Part shown: piece by piece, positions 55,839 through 64,000 of the stretch
How positions within the stretch are numbered: position 1 is the first letter of the stretch
Layout of the letters: each line of letters starts with the position of its first letter
From: Methanobrevibacter sp.
GTDB taxonomy: Archaea; Methanobacteriota; Methanobacteria; Methanobacteriales; Methanobacteriaceae
NCBI RefSeq assembly: GCF_030539875.1
Contig: NZ_JAUNXI010000005.1
Coordinates: 1-64,000, forward strand
Direction of reading: 5' to 3'
Length of the DNA stretch: 64,000 nucleotides
Program-made: the position numbers and the translations under genes
The notes under the pieces: model-generated
The model's input: the letters and a program-made list of their open reading frames with translations, nothing else
Database searches by the model: none
What the model was told of the DNA's origin: nothing

Positions 55839-56438
55839 TTGTCAATTAAAAATCTTTTAATAGAAATGAAAAATATGTCGGAACTAATGGTTGATTTAGC
55901 TTATTCGGCTGTTTTGTTTAATAGTAAAGCCGCGGCAGAAGAAGTAATTACATTAGAAAACGAAGTTAATGCAATGAATTATGAAATTAAAAAGCAATCA
56001 TTGGTTGCAGCACGGTCATATGAGGATGCTGAGAAATTAACAGCTTTACTTGAAATTGCAGAAGCAGCTGAGTCCATGGCAAATGCTGCAAAAGATATAG
56101 CTGACTTAGTAATAACTGGTTTTAAACCACATCCAGTTTTTAAAAAAGTAATGGAAGAATCTGATAAAAGTATTGTTAGAGTAACAGTTGATGAATCATC
56201 TGAATTAGCCAATAATACTTTAGGGGATTTGCTATTAGTTAATCGTACTGGTATGAGAGTAATAGCTATTAGACGAGGTGTTTCCTGGATTTACGGCCCG
56301 GATAAGAATACCATGATTTTAGCTAATGATATACTGATTTTAAAAGGTACTGATGAAGGCGGAGAACTGTTAGAAAAACTTGCTAGCGGAGCTTGTTCTT
56401 TAGAGGATATTCCAGAAGAATTAGAAGATGAAGAATAG
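55839..56438 (+). CDS. PhoU-like protein with TrkA-C (RCK_C) domain
   Basis: 199 aa. Residues about 5-90 are a PhoU-type three-helix unit ([25 protein letters not shown]), and about 105-180 a TrkA-C ligand domain ([25 protein letters not shown], then NDILILKGT). Such proteins regulate cation transporters. It begins with TTG after SD aggggt, 10 bp after cbiH, and is followed by an MgtE-type transporter, its probable partner. Confidence 0.85.
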   Translation: MSIKNLLIEMKNMSELMVDLAYSAVLFNSKAAAEEVITLENEVNAMNYEIKKQSLVAARSYEDAEKLTALLEIAEAAESMANAAKDIADLVITGFKPHPVFKKVMEESDKSIVRVTVDESSELANNTLGDLLLVNRTGMRVIAIRRGVSWIYGPDKNTMILANDILILKGTDEGGELLEKLASGACSLEDIPEELEDEE

Positions 56439-56460
56439 AGAGTGATTAATATGGTAGGTA

Positions 56461-57732
56461 GTGATATTTGTGAAAGGTCAACAGAAGAAGAAACGCAGTT
56501 CACTATCTATTCAGGCATTATCTAAGTTCTTTAGGGAACATGATCATGTCATAAAAGAAGGATTAATTGCTCTTTTAATTTGTGCAACTGGAGATTTAAT
56601 AGCAGGTATTATCTTAGGCAGGATGACTTTTTTCCTTGAAACATTTCCTGGTTTATTGGTTGTTATTCCTGGCGCTATTGGGATGAGAGGAAATATTTTC
56701 GGATCATTTGCTTCAAGATTATCTACCAACTTACATATCGGTTTAATATCTCCAAGATTTGAATTTTCAGATGATTTAAACAGTAATATCTTTTCATCAT
56801 TTGTTTTAACCCTTGTTTTATCAATATTTTTAGGTATAGTAGCAAAGATATTTTGTCTTTTATTGCGTTATCCGTCAATGGACTTGATTGACTTTATATT
56901 GATTTGTACAATTGCAGGATTAATCTCTAATATTATCATGCTTCCAATTACCATGTTTATTTCATTTAAAAGCTTTGAACATGGATGGGATCCGGACAAT
57001 ATTACCAGCCCTATTATTGCAGCATTTGGAGATTTATTTACCTTGCCTGCTATTATCCTATCAATTTTTGTTCTAAAAGCTTTAGATGTTAATTTTATCA
57101 TTAAGGATATGGTTCTTGGCATAATTTTACTTTCTGTATTAATAGGTTTTATTTACTGTTATAGATTTTCTGATGAAAGCAGGACAATTTTAAAACAGTC
57201 AACACCAATTTTGCTGTTATGTTCCTTTTTAGGAGGTTCTGCAGGTGGAATTTTAAACAGTTCTGTTGAAACATTGCTTTCCAATCCTAGCTTACTTACT
57301 TTATTGCCGTTATTCTCAGGTGAAAGCGGAAGTTTAATTAGTATTTTAGGTGCGAGACTCTCTTCAGCCCTTCACTCTGGTTTAGTTGAACCATTTTCCA
57401 AACCTGAAGGGGAAGCACTTCATAACTTCGGAATTTGTTATATATTCGCTCTTGTTGTATTCCCATTAATTGGAATACTTGCTGAGGCATCATCAATTTC
57501 ATTTGGAACAGTTGGTGTTGGATTTGATAAGATTGTTGAAATCAGTGGATTGGCGGGCTTTATTTTAGTTTCAATCATGGTATTTGTTGTTTATTATATT
57601 TCAATAATTTCATATAAAAATAATTTAGACCCTGATAATATTGTAATTCCGATTTCAACAAGCATAACAGATTCAATTTCAAGTCTGATTTTAATTTCCG
57701 TGTCTTTATTATTGTTGCATGTTCTTATCTAA
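56461..57732 (+). CDS. MgtE/SLC41-type divalent cation transporter
   Basis: 423 aa at most, ten or more hydrophobic segments in two MgtE repeats: ETFPGLLVVIPGAIGMRGNIFGSFASRLSTNLHIG and, in the second half, LLPLFSGESGSLISILGARLSSALHSG. The bacterial CBS and N domains are absent, and the preceding PhoU/TrkA-C protein probably takes over regulation. Mg2+ is the likely cargo. The start is uncertain: GTG 56461 or GTG 56470. An ATG at 56451 with a good SD opens a short peptide in another frame. Confidence 0.85.
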   Translation: MIFVKGQQKKKRSSLSIQALSKFFREHDHVIKEGLIALLICATGDLIAGIILGRMTFFLETFPGLLVVIPGAIGMRGNIFGSFASRLSTNLHIGLISPRFEFSDDLNSNIFSSFVLTLVLSIFLGIVAKIFCLLLRYPSMDLIDFILICTIAGLISNIIMLPITMFISFKSFEHGWDPDNITSPIIAAFGDLFTLPAIILSIFVLKALDVNFIIKDMVLGIILLSVLIGFIYCYRFSDESRTILKQSTPILLLCSFLGGSAGGILNSSVETLLSNPSLLTLLPLFSGESGSLISILGARLSSALHSGLVEPFSKPEGEALHNFGICYIFALVVFPLIGILAEASSISFGTVGVGFDKIVEISGLAGFILVSIMVFVVYYISIISYKNNLDPDNIVIPISTSITDSISSLILISVSLLLLHVLI

Positions 57733-57740
57733 AACAGAGT

Positions 57741-58610
57741 TTAATACCATGTTTTTAAAATAAATTGACATTCGTTTGTTCTAAAGTAATCGTATTTTAG
57801 ATTATTCCTAAAATTTTTAGGAACGCTTACTAAAACGGCTTTTGGATGCGGTTTGTCTAAATGAACAAACACCACAGCATTTTCATCATCATAGAAATTG
57901 ATTTTATCATTTAAACTAATACACTCAGACATCACGTTTTGCCATGGTTTTCCTTTAACAACTCTTGTTGTATCAATAATATACCTTAATTCATATTTTT
58001 CACTTTCATCAATTAATAAAAAGTAATTAGCATTTATTATGCTTTTCTTAAAAATTTTAAAGTAATTACAGCTATTAGATTCCTGATCGTGGTTATGGCG
58101 GCATTTTCCTTCATTTTGAAAATCTTTTATAACATATTTTTTGTAAAAATCACATTTTACAAGTCTATTTACAGCAAAAACATTGTCCGAATCATCATTA
58201 GAACCGATTTTTACACTTGAAATACTACTCTTCTGAGGGATTAGTTCCATTGAAGAGTGAAATTTTGAATCAAAAATTTCTTCATCAACAAATTTTTTAT
58301 AATTTTTACCAAGTACAACGAATTTCTGATACGAAACGCTATTTGGTATTATTTCACCTTCTTCATTTATAATTGCAAGGCCTGCCATTCCTTTATTGTA
58401 TTCAAACCATTTATTGGGATTTCCAGGATTGTTAATTAAATTATCTGCAATTTCTGATGTTAAACTTCCTATATTTTCATTTTCTGCCGTGATAATGATT
58501 TTTTCACTTGTATTTTCAATAAATGTTAGAATAATTACAAGAATCAGTAAAATTATTATTATAACTGTCATGATTTCTATTGTTGCACTTCCCTTATTAT
58601 CCATCTTCAA
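57741..58610 (-). CDS. Pilin-like secreted protein (TadE-like N-terminus)
   Basis: 289 aa. The N-terminus has the class III signal layout: a short charged leader MKMDNKG, then ATIEIMTVIIIILLILVI with Glu at position +5 or so after the Gly, as in type IV pilins and TadE-like pseudopilins. The long C-terminal domain has few Cys (KCDFYKK, GKCRHNHDQESNSC) that could form disulfides or a metal site. Its start overlaps the end of the next upstream gene by 14 bp, so both are one operon. Exact role unknown. Confidence 0.6.
   Translation of the reverse strand: MKMDNKGSATIEIMTVIIIILLILVIILTFIENTSEKIIITAENENIGSLTSEIADNLINNPGNPNKWFEYNKGMAGLAIINEEGEIIPNSVSYQKFVVLGKNYKKFVDEEIFDSKFHSSMELIPQKSSISSVKIGSNDDSDNVFAVNRLVKCDFYKKYVIKDFQNEGKCRHNHDQESNSCNYFKIFKKSIINANYFLLIDESEKYELRYIIDTTRVVKGKPWQNVMSECISLNDKINFYDDENAVVFVHLDKPHPKAVLVSVPKNFRNNLKYDYFRTNECQFILKTWY
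58209..58235 (+). promoter_or_regulatory. ORB-like box inside the pilin-like gene
   Basis: ttttacacttgaaatactac followed by tcttctg keeps the full ORB core; the outer half has TACTAC in place of TGCATG. It is about 10 kb right of the origin, as the box at 37.8 kb is about 10 kb to the left. Confidence 0.4.
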
Positions 58611-59535
58611 TCAACCCATATTTCTTTCTGTGAGATGAATCTAAAATTAAACTATTCCAGTCATCTGGATTAATCTTTTCCCCATTATAATGGTCTGCAA
58701 ATACAACATGGTCAGAACAGGATAATGACTCATTTTTTAAAGGGGTATGTGTTTGAATAAAAACTTCTAAACCATAATGAGGACATTTTCCTTTTCCTTC
58801 CAATCTGCATAAATAACAGCTTCCATCAGCGCTTTCATGAAAATAGCCATTTTTAAGACAATCGTCAAGTATATCCGAATCCCCATGATGGATATATGGA
58901 TCATAAGGACATTTTTTAATAATTAGTGGTGCCGTTGCTTCAATATATGATTCCGGGGAATCTAGATTATGTAAAAGCATATAACCTGATAGTGCAGTTT
59001 TATAATGTATTTTATTATCATATGTTAGGATTCCTGATAAAATAGTTAGTTTGGAAATCGGTAAAGGGTCTCTGAGCCCTTCAATTGAAGTATTTTTCGC
59101 AACGATTTTAGAGTATTTTTCTCTGCCTTTTTCAACGTTTAATTTCACTTTAAAAAGTATTTTCCAGGGGGAATTGGTATTTTCAACAGATAGCGTTTCT
59201 GAAGTAATCTTTACATCATATTTTTCCTTATATTCTTTATTTTTTTCATTCAATATGTTGTTCAAGTTCTTTTTTATCTGGTCTTTGCTGTTTAATACCG
59301 GCAGTCCGTTGTAGACTTTCTGAGTTGCTTTATCTATTGATTTTCTTTGATTAAATTCTAAGTTTTGTATGTAGTCATCAATAATATATTTGAAATTATC
59401 ATTTTGCTTGAATTCAATATTTTTATTTTGGATGTAATTTATGGAAGTTATGACAAAAATGCAGATTAACAACAACGATATTATTAAAATAGCCGTTGTT
59501 CCTATAATCATATTTCCTTTAGAGTCGATTTTCAT
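58597..59535 (-). CDS. Pilin-like secreted protein with Cys-rich C-terminal domain
   Basis: 312 aa. MKIDSKGNMIIGTTAILIISLLLI is a short basic leader and membrane helix like that of its neighbour, though without the Glu. A helical, Lys/Asn-rich middle follows, then a domain with eight Cys (KKCPYDPYIHHGDSDILDDC, SCYLCRLEGKGKCPHYG, LSCSDHVVF), suggesting disulfides or metal binding outside the cell. Co-transcribed with the next gene. No recognisable pilus ATPase or prepilin peptidase is in the window. Confidence 0.55.
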   Translation of the reverse strand: MKIDSKGNMIIGTTAILIISLLLICIFVITSINYIQNKNIEFKQNDNFKYIIDDYIQNLEFNQRKSIDKATQKVYNGLPVLNSKDQIKKNLNNILNEKNKEYKEKYDVKITSETLSVENTNSPWKILFKVKLNVEKGREKYSKIVAKNTSIEGLRDPLPISKLTILSGILTYDNKIHYKTALSGYMLLHNLDSPESYIEATAPLIIKKCPYDPYIHHGDSDILDDCLKNGYFHESADGSCYLCRLEGKGKCPHYGLEVFIQTHTPLKNESLSCSDHVVFADHYNGEKINPDDWNSLILDSSHRKKYGLIEDG

Positions 59536-59709
59536 TTTTAAAATTATATGTCAAAATTTATAAATTAGTTTTGTAAGTGCGACTCTATGACTTAGCACAC
59601 AAAATTATTACTTTTTTTAAAAAAAAGCTTAAAATGGTAATAAAAATAGTACTTATATATATAATTTAAAATATATATTATCGTATTAAAATATATATGG
59701 AGGATTCAC

Positions 59710-60108
59710 ATGTCTGATACTGTAAGAACATGGCGTCATATACAACAAAGATACAACCTAATTGGTACAAAATGTAACACCTGTGGTGAATTATTTTTCC
59801 CATCTCGTGTAGTTTGTCCTAATTGTAGAAGAAAAGGAAACCTTGAACCTTTCCAATTCTCAGGAAAAGGTAAAATATACACATTTTCAGTAATTAGATC
59901 AGCACCTGAAGATTTTAAAAAATCAGCACCTTACGCTGTAGCTGTAATTGAGCTTGAAGAAGGTGCAAAATTAACTTCACAGCTCGTAGACACCGATGTT
60001 GATAATATCGAAATTGGTGATGATGTGGAAATGGTATTTAGAAAAATAAGAGAAGATGGAGAGGACGGAGTTATCTCTTATGGGTACAAATTCAAAGTTG
60101 TCAAATAA
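59710..60108 (+). CDS. DUF35/OB-fold zinc-ribbon protein
   Basis: 132 aa. Zinc ribbon CNTCGELFFPSRVVCPNC at about residues 22-39, then an OB fold (GKGKIYTFSVIRSAPEDF, YAVAVIELEEGAKLTSQLV). In archaea this family binds acetoacetyl-CoA thiolase and HMG-CoA synthase and channels the intermediate in the mevalonate pathway for lipids. The partners are not in the window. tggagga ahead of the ATG is a good SD. Its last 29 bases overlap the CbiX gene. Confidence 0.88.
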   Translation: MSDTVRTWRHIQQRYNLIGTKCNTCGELFFPSRVVCPNCRRKGNLEPFQFSGKGKIYTFSVIRSAPEDFKKSAPYAVAVIELEEGAKLTSQLVDTDVDNIEIGDDVEMVFRKIREDGEDGVISYGYKFKVVK

Positions 60109-60994
60109 TGTTGGCGTAATTTTAGTTAGCCACGGCAGTACTTTACCTTTTGCTCAAGAGGTTTTCACTGAAATTAAAGAGAAGTTCATCAATAAAAGTG
60201 GTTTTACTACCGAAGTCGGCTACATGAAAGTATCCGAACCAACTATTTCTGGTGCTGTTGAAGTATTAAAAGAAGAAGTTGATGATTTAAATAAAATTAT
60301 TGCACTTCCAGTATTTTTAGCTCCGGGAATTCATACTAATATTGATATTCCACAGTTATTAGGTCTTGAACCTTTAGAAGTGGATCCGAGATGCCCTGAT
60401 GGAAATTATCCAAAAGATCATTACTTATCAATAGCCGGTGACGTTGATTTTGATGGTGAAATTGAGCTGTTAAATTCAATTGGTCCCCGTGATGAACTTT
60501 TAGATATTATTGATAAAAGGATTAATGAGGCATTATCCAAATCTAAATTGGATGATAGTGCAAAAACAGGAATTTTACTTGTTACTCATGGTTCCAGATT
60601 AAATTATAATAAAGAATTTGCCACAGCATTATATGATAAGTTTGAAAAAACTTGTGATTATCCATCTAGTTTTGGATTTATGGAATTATGCGGTCCAAGC
60701 ATTCCAGAATCCATTAATAAATTGGTTGATGAAAATGAATTGGAAAGACTGATTGTTGTTCCGGTTTTCATTGCTCCGGGAATGCATACCACTCACGATA
60801 TTCCACATATCTTAGGATTATTGGATGATCATGAACATACTCACAGCCACAATCACAGCCATGGTCACGACTATGACCATAGTCATGATTTAACCCCTGT
60901 TGAGTTTGACGGTGAAATCCTTTATCCGGATTCTATTAATGCAGAGGATATACTAGTTGATATTTTAGTTGATATGGTAAATGAAAAATTATAA
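60080..60994 (+). CDS. Two-domain CbiX (sirohydrochlorin metal chelatase-like) with His-rich segment
   Basis: About 304 aa with two tandem CbiX-S domains. Each has a VSHGS/VTHGSR start (about residues 14 and 172) and a PVFxAPGxHT metal site (about 85 and 243). After the second comes a His-rich stretch HEHTHSHNHSHGHDYDHSHD, as in nickel-linked CfbA/CbiXS proteins. It would insert Co2+ or Ni2+ into sirohydrochlorin for cobamide or F430. The ATG 60080 follows ggag; an in-frame start at 60056 lies deeper in the DUF35 gene. Confidence 0.85.
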   Translation: MGTNSKLSNNVGVILVSHGSTLPFAQEVFTEIKEKFINKSGFTTEVGYMKVSEPTISGAVEVLKEEVDDLNKIIALPVFLAPGIHTNIDIPQLLGLEPLEVDPRCPDGNYPKDHYLSIAGDVDFDGEIELLNSIGPRDELLDIIDKRINEALSKSKLDDSAKTGILLVTHGSRLNYNKEFATALYDKFEKTCDYPSSFGFMELCGPSIPESINKLVDENELERLIVVPVFIAPGMHTTHDIPHILGLLDDHEHTHSHNHSHGHDYDHSHDLTPVEFDGEILYPDSINAEDILVDILVDMVNEKL

Positions 60995-61086
60995 TTTTTT
61001 CATATTTTTTTTAAAAAATTATTTTCTCAAGATTAACTTAATAAAATTTAACTTCAAATTAATAAATAATAAAAAGGATGAATTTA

Positions 61087-61557
61087 ATGTCTGATAATAA
61101 AACAGCTATTTTGCTTTTAAGTCATGGTTCTAGATTGGAAGATGGTAAAAAAGTAATTGAAGCTTATAAAGAATTGTATTTAGAAGAATTTCCAGAAGCT
61201 ATTGTTGATTATGCCTTTATGGAAATTAGAAAACCGGGTATTCAAGAAACAATTAAAAAACTAACTGAAGAAAATGATTTGGATAGAATAATTGTTGTTC
61301 CTGTTTTTGTTGCACACGGACTTCATACTAAAAGGGATATTCCAAAATTGCTTGGTATTGAAACCGACTTTGATGCTGAAGAGGCGTCTTCTCATCACCA
61401 CCACCATCATCACGGACACGATCACGGTCATCATCATCATCATGACCATGATGAGGAGTCCATTGAATTTGATGGTGAAATCATTTTAACCGATCCTCTC
61501 GGAATCGATAAGCGTATGTATGAAATTATCAAGGATAGAGTTTCAGAATATTTGTAA
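61087..61557 (+). CDS. cfbA: Sirohydrochlorin cobaltochelatase/nickelchelatase CfbA (CbiX-S type)
   Basis: 156 aa single-domain chelatase, third CbiX unit in a row. LLSHGSRLEDGKK and VPVFVAHGLHTKRDIP carry the two catalytic His; the His-rich insert SSHHHHHHHGHDHGHHHHHD precedes EFDGEIILTDPLG. The short archaeal type is the one that forms homodimers and inserts Ni2+ for F430. I chose ATG 61087, which has SD aaggatg; the in-frame ATG at 61078 overlaps that SD. The 83-bp gap before it suggests its own promoter. Confidence 0.88.
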   Translation: MSDNKTAILLLSHGSRLEDGKKVIEAYKELYLEEFPEAIVDYAFMEIRKPGIQETIKKLTEENDLDRIIVVPVFVAHGLHTKRDIPKLLGIETDFDAEEASSHHHHHHHGHDHGHHHHHDHDEESIEFDGEIILTDPLGIDKRMYEIIKDRVSEYL

Positions 61558-61615
61558 TTCTGAAATTTCACTTTTTTTACTAAAATTTATTTATTTTAAA
61601 ATTTATATTATATTC

Positions 61616-62542
61616 ATGTCAGTTAAAGTCTCAGATATTGGTGAAAAAGAGTTAGTTAAATATATTATAGCTAATTCAAAAGATATAACTCCAGATGACA
61701 CTGCCATTCTTCCAGTTAATGATTTTAATTTGATTTCCACATGCGACATGCTTATTCAGTCAAGGCATTTTCCGGAAAACATGTCTTATTTTGAAATGGG
61801 TTTTAAAGCTGTTACTGTTAATGTAAGTGATTTAGCAGCTATGGGTTCTAAACCAATCGGATTTTTATTATCCATTGCACTTTATAGGGATTTGGAAGTT
61901 GATAGTTTTAAGGAAATTATTGGTGGTGTATTGGATGCTTGTGAATATTATTCCATTCCATTAATTGGCGGGGATACTAATGAGGCGTCTGAAATTATAA
62001 TTTCTGGGACTGCTTTAGGATTATGTGACAGGCCACTAATGAAAGACACTTATGGAAAAGATGATTTAATATGCATTACTGGAGATATTGGTCTTGCAGC
62101 ATTAGGTTTTAATTTAAACACTTCAGATAATATTTACGTTGAAAAGGCACTAAAACCAAAAGCCAGAATTAAAGAAGGACAAATTTTAAAAGAGCATGGT
62201 GCAACTTCTGCCACGGATATCAGTGACGGGCTTGCAAGCGAATTATATGAGATTAAAAAAGAAGGCTTCGGATTCATGATACACGAAGAGCTTTTAGGTA
62301 TCTCTGATGAATATAAAAAGTTAGCAAATAGCCTTAATCTGGATTATTTGGATTTGATACTTCATGTTGGTGAAGATTTTGAATTGCTTTTTACTATTTC
62401 AAAAGATAATTTGGATAAATTGCCGATAGATTTTAAGGTTATTGGTGTTGTAACCGATTCTGATGTAGTTGAAATTACCTTAGAAAATGGATCTGTTGAA
62501 GAGATTAAAAATAAAGGTTATGAACATTATGTTAGTAAGTAA
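61616..62542 (+). CDS. thiL: Thiamine-monophosphate kinase
   Basis: 308 aa kinase of the PurM/ThiL fold that makes thiamine diphosphate. SDIGEKELVKYI at the start, DDTAILP for metal, KAVTVNVSDLAAMGSKP, LIGGDTNEA, CITGDIG, ATDISDGLASELYEI and HVGEDFELLFTI form the usual set. ATG 61616 follows a TATA-like ttatattat by only a few bases, so the leader would be very short; an upstream in-frame start at 61520 lies within cfbA. Confidence 0.92.
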   Translation: MSVKVSDIGEKELVKYIIANSKDITPDDTAILPVNDFNLISTCDMLIQSRHFPENMSYFEMGFKAVTVNVSDLAAMGSKPIGFLLSIALYRDLEVDSFKEIIGGVLDACEYYSIPLIGGDTNEASEIIISGTALGLCDRPLMKDTYGKDDLICITGDIGLAALGFNLNTSDNIYVEKALKPKARIKEGQILKEHGATSATDISDGLASELYEIKKEGFGFMIHEELLGISDEYKKLANSLNLDYLDLILHVGEDFELLFTISKDNLDKLPIDFKVIGVVTDSDVVEITLENGSVEEIKNKGYEHYVSK

Positions 62543-63401
62543 TGAATTATACAGGAAAAGTTCCAAATCCCAAAAAATTCGTTGTGAAATCTGTGCCAAC
62601 TATTGTAAAATAGCTGATGGCAAGGTGGGAATTTGTCGCCAGCACAGAAATATTAATGGCGAGCTATTTGACGAATCATATGGGGTTGTTTCATCATTAA
62701 GTCCAGATCCAATTGAAAAAAAGCCTTTATATAAATTTTTACCTGGAACATTAACATACTCAATCGGGGGTTTTGGCTGTAACATGACCTGTTTGCATTG
62801 CCAGAACTATATGATTTCGCATGAATATGATAAAAATTCAAGAGCTATTAAAATAATGCCAGAGACAATTATAGAAAATGCACTTAGTTATGACTGCAAG
62901 TCAATTGCTTGGACCTATAATGAACCTACTATACATTTACCATTCAACAAAACTGCTTCTTTTTTAGCTAAACAACATGGCTTAAAAGTAATTTATGTGA
63001 CAAACGGATATTTTTCACAAAAGTCTGTTGAAGAAATTTTAACTTTTGTAGATGCGTTCAATATAGATTTGAAAGCTATGAATGAAAATTTCTATAAAAA
63101 AATTTGTGGTGCAGAATTAAATGTTGTATTGGATAATATTAAAAGGGTTTATGATGAAAATAAACATTTAGAAATTACTAATTTATTAATTAATGGTTAT
63201 AATGATTCAATTTCTGAAATTACACAACTGTGTGATTTTGTAGTTAATGAATTGGGATCTGAAGTTCCCATTCATTTTTCAAGGGCTTTTCCTTATTATA
63301 AAATGAACGATATTTCTCCAACAGATCCCGATATTCTCTTTAAAGCAGCCCAAATAGCTAAGGATAAGGGAATTGCTAATGTTTATTTGGGAAATATCTG
63401 A
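62520..63401 (+). CDS. Radical SAM enzyme of the AmmeMemoRadiSam (AmrS) type
   Basis: About 293 aa. An N-terminal Cys cluster (RCEICANYCKIADGKVGICRQH) precedes the 4Fe-4S motif GFGCNMTCLHCQN (CxxxCxxC), and AWTYNEPT and DLKAMNENFYKKICGA follow, as in AmrS and pyruvate-formate-lyase-activating-like archaeal proteins. Its partners Memo and AMMECR1 are not adjacent. The start at 62520 or ATG 62529 overlaps the thiL end, so it is coupled to thiL. Reaction unknown. Confidence 0.82.
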   Translation: MNIMLVSNELYRKSSKSQKIRCEICANYCKIADGKVGICRQHRNINGELFDESYGVVSSLSPDPIEKKPLYKFLPGTLTYSIGGFGCNMTCLHCQNYMISHEYDKNSRAIKIMPETIIENALSYDCKSIAWTYNEPTIHLPFNKTASFLAKQHGLKVIYVTNGYFSQKSVEEILTFVDAFNIDLKAMNENFYKKICGAELNVVLDNIKRVYDENKHLEITNLLINGYNDSISEITQLCDFVVNELGSEVPIHFSRAFPYYKMNDISPTDPDILFKAAQIAKDKGIANVYLGNI

Positions 63402-63442
63402 TTTGAGGTAAAAAATAATAAAAAAATTTTAAAAAAGTTAAT

Positions 63443-64000
63443 TTATTCAGAAAAACTAACCCTTTCAAATTTTTCAACTGTTTTAAGTGATTTAGTTGCG
63501 TCAACTCCAATTTTGGTTGTTGTTCCATCGCTTTCAGCAACGGGGTCAAGAGAAGAACCACGTACATTAGGAACAATCATGATGTCTCTATCTCCTTTAA
63601 CACGTGTAGATATTGCATATTCAACATCTTCAGCATCAAAGACATTAACGTCAGTATCAACTACAACACAATGCTTAAGTGAAGGATGGGCAGATAATGC
63701 AGCCATAATAGCATTTTTACCGTCACCTTCAGTTTGCTTGTTGATGGAAACAACTGCGTGTAACCAGCAACAGCCTCCTTCAGTCAAAACAACATTTTCT
63801 ACTGTAGGAACAGCATTTTTAACGGCTTTAAATATTCTTGGCTCTTGTGGAAGGCCTTGCAATAATTTATGTTCAAATCCAGCAGGTAAAATCGCATGGT
63901 ATGCAGGATTTTCTTTTTTAATATGCATTTTTTCCAAGTTAATGATAGGCTGGTCACGAACAATATCATAGGTGTCAGTCAAATCCACGAAAGGACCTTC
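63443..64000 (-). CDS. UbiD-family decarboxylase, C-terminal part (cut by window edge)
   Basis: The frame is open to the window edge at 64000, so only about the last 185 residues are seen. [14 protein letters not shown] at the edge, [57 protein letters not shown] and [14 protein letters not shown] are UbiD motifs; prenylated-FMN binding parts lie in the missing N-terminus. In Methanobacteriales this type is proposed to be the anhydromevalonate phosphate decarboxylase of the archaeal mevalonate pathway. Confidence 0.88.
   Translation of the reverse strand, partial: EGPFVDLTDTYDIVRDQPIINLEKMHIKKENPAYHAILPAGFEHKLLQGLPQEPRIFKAVKNAVPTVENVVLTEGGCCWLHAVVSINKQTEGDGKNAIMAALSAHPSLKHCVVVDTDVNVFDAEDVEYAISTRVKGDRDIMIVPNVRGSSLDPVAESDGTTTKIGVDATKSLKTVEKFERVSFSE

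Noticed and set aside
60830-60890. His-codon-rich tract considered as a tandem repeat or slippage artefact
   Set aside because: Codons alternate (cac, cat, agc, ggt, gac), so it is a coding His-rich segment typical of CbiX/CfbA proteins, not a simple DNA repeat.
63513-63971. 152-aa plus-strand ORF over the UbiD-family gene
   Set aside because: The minus-strand frame has conserved UbiD motifs and stays open to the window edge; the plus frame has none.
1-64000. tRNA, rRNA and CRISPR arrays
   Set aside because: No GC-rich cloverleaf-like segment, no rRNA core sequence and no regularly spaced direct repeats were seen in any intergenic region; a tRNA scan would be needed to exclude them fully.

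Overview
The window is a strongly AT-rich, gene-dense stretch of a methanogenic archaeon of the order Methanobacteriales, most likely a Methanobrevibacter. The reasons are a methanogenesis marker protein 12, a CoM/CoB-type fumarate reductase subunit (TfrA), coenzyme F430 and cobamide genes (cfbB, several CbiX/CfbA domains, cbiB, cbiC, cbiG, cbiH), a CTP-dependent riboflavin kinase, an archaeal histone, the small subunit of DNA polymerase D, an Orc1/Cdc6 protein, an archaeal-type Asp-tRNA synthetase with gatA, and TATA-box promoters in place of -35/-10 promoters. I see no tRNA, rRNA, CRISPR array, prophage or intact insertion sequence. Genus and species are inference.

Layout. 0-7 kb: cfbB, a polysaccharide-polymerase-like membrane protein, a membrane-anchored Mrr-like nuclease-fold protein, surE, a small coiled-coil ORF, an LSm-like gene and methanogenesis marker 12. 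6-10 kb: the branched-chain amino acid set ilvB-ilvN-(beta carbonic anhydrase)-ilvC on the minus strand. 10-26 kb: argF, purD, a MATE/MarR/nitroreductase operon behind twin palindromic operators, argS, signal peptidase, hemL, cbiC, an HI0933-type flavoprotein, aspS, hisD, ilvD. 26-35 kb: a radical SAM/HhH protein, a ParA operon with an acidic partner that carries only a ParB-like N-terminal peptide, trpB2 behind TGTACA boxes, a DUF1786 and PHP pair, a LeuA/CimA-type synthase and a TIM-barrel isomerase. 35-36.4 kb: a decayed element with 16-bp terminal inverted repeats. 36-47 kb: gatA, a domain-swapped cobyrinate-synthase-like protein, ribB under an FMN riboswitch, ribK, tfrA, an MTA/SAH-type deaminase, a histone, hisG, pyrB and cdc6.

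The noncoding 47.9-48.5 kb block next to cdc6 has inverted pairs of Orc1/Cdc6 origin recognition boxes (ORBs) around an AT-rich core and is almost certainly a chromosomal replication origin. Further ORB-like boxes lie inside nearby genes and at 37.8 kb. 48.5-64 kb: a DUF2299-like gene, cbiB-cbiG, UPF0147, a 54-aa ribbon-helix-helix protein, a fuculose-phosphate-type aldolase, DNA polymerase D small subunit, cbiH fused to a Cys-rich domain, a PhoU/TrkA-C plus MgtE transport pair, two pilin-like secreted proteins, a DUF35 protein, three consecutive CbiX domains with His-rich tails, thiL, an AmrS-like radical SAM protein and a truncated UbiD-family decarboxylase.

How it fits together. The genes describe an autotroph-like anabolic core: Ile/Val/Leu, His, Arg, Trp, pyrimidine, purine, riboflavin, thiamine, tetrapyrrole, cobamide and F430 synthesis, plus replication genes. 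The most notable non-textbook points are the bacterial-style FMN riboswitch in an archaeon, the origin with outlying ORBs, the ParA partner with a ParB-like activating peptide but no ParB domain, the TTATAA-rich repeat field upstream of parA, and the tandem CbiX copies. All family names come from motif recognition by eye; no database search was run.
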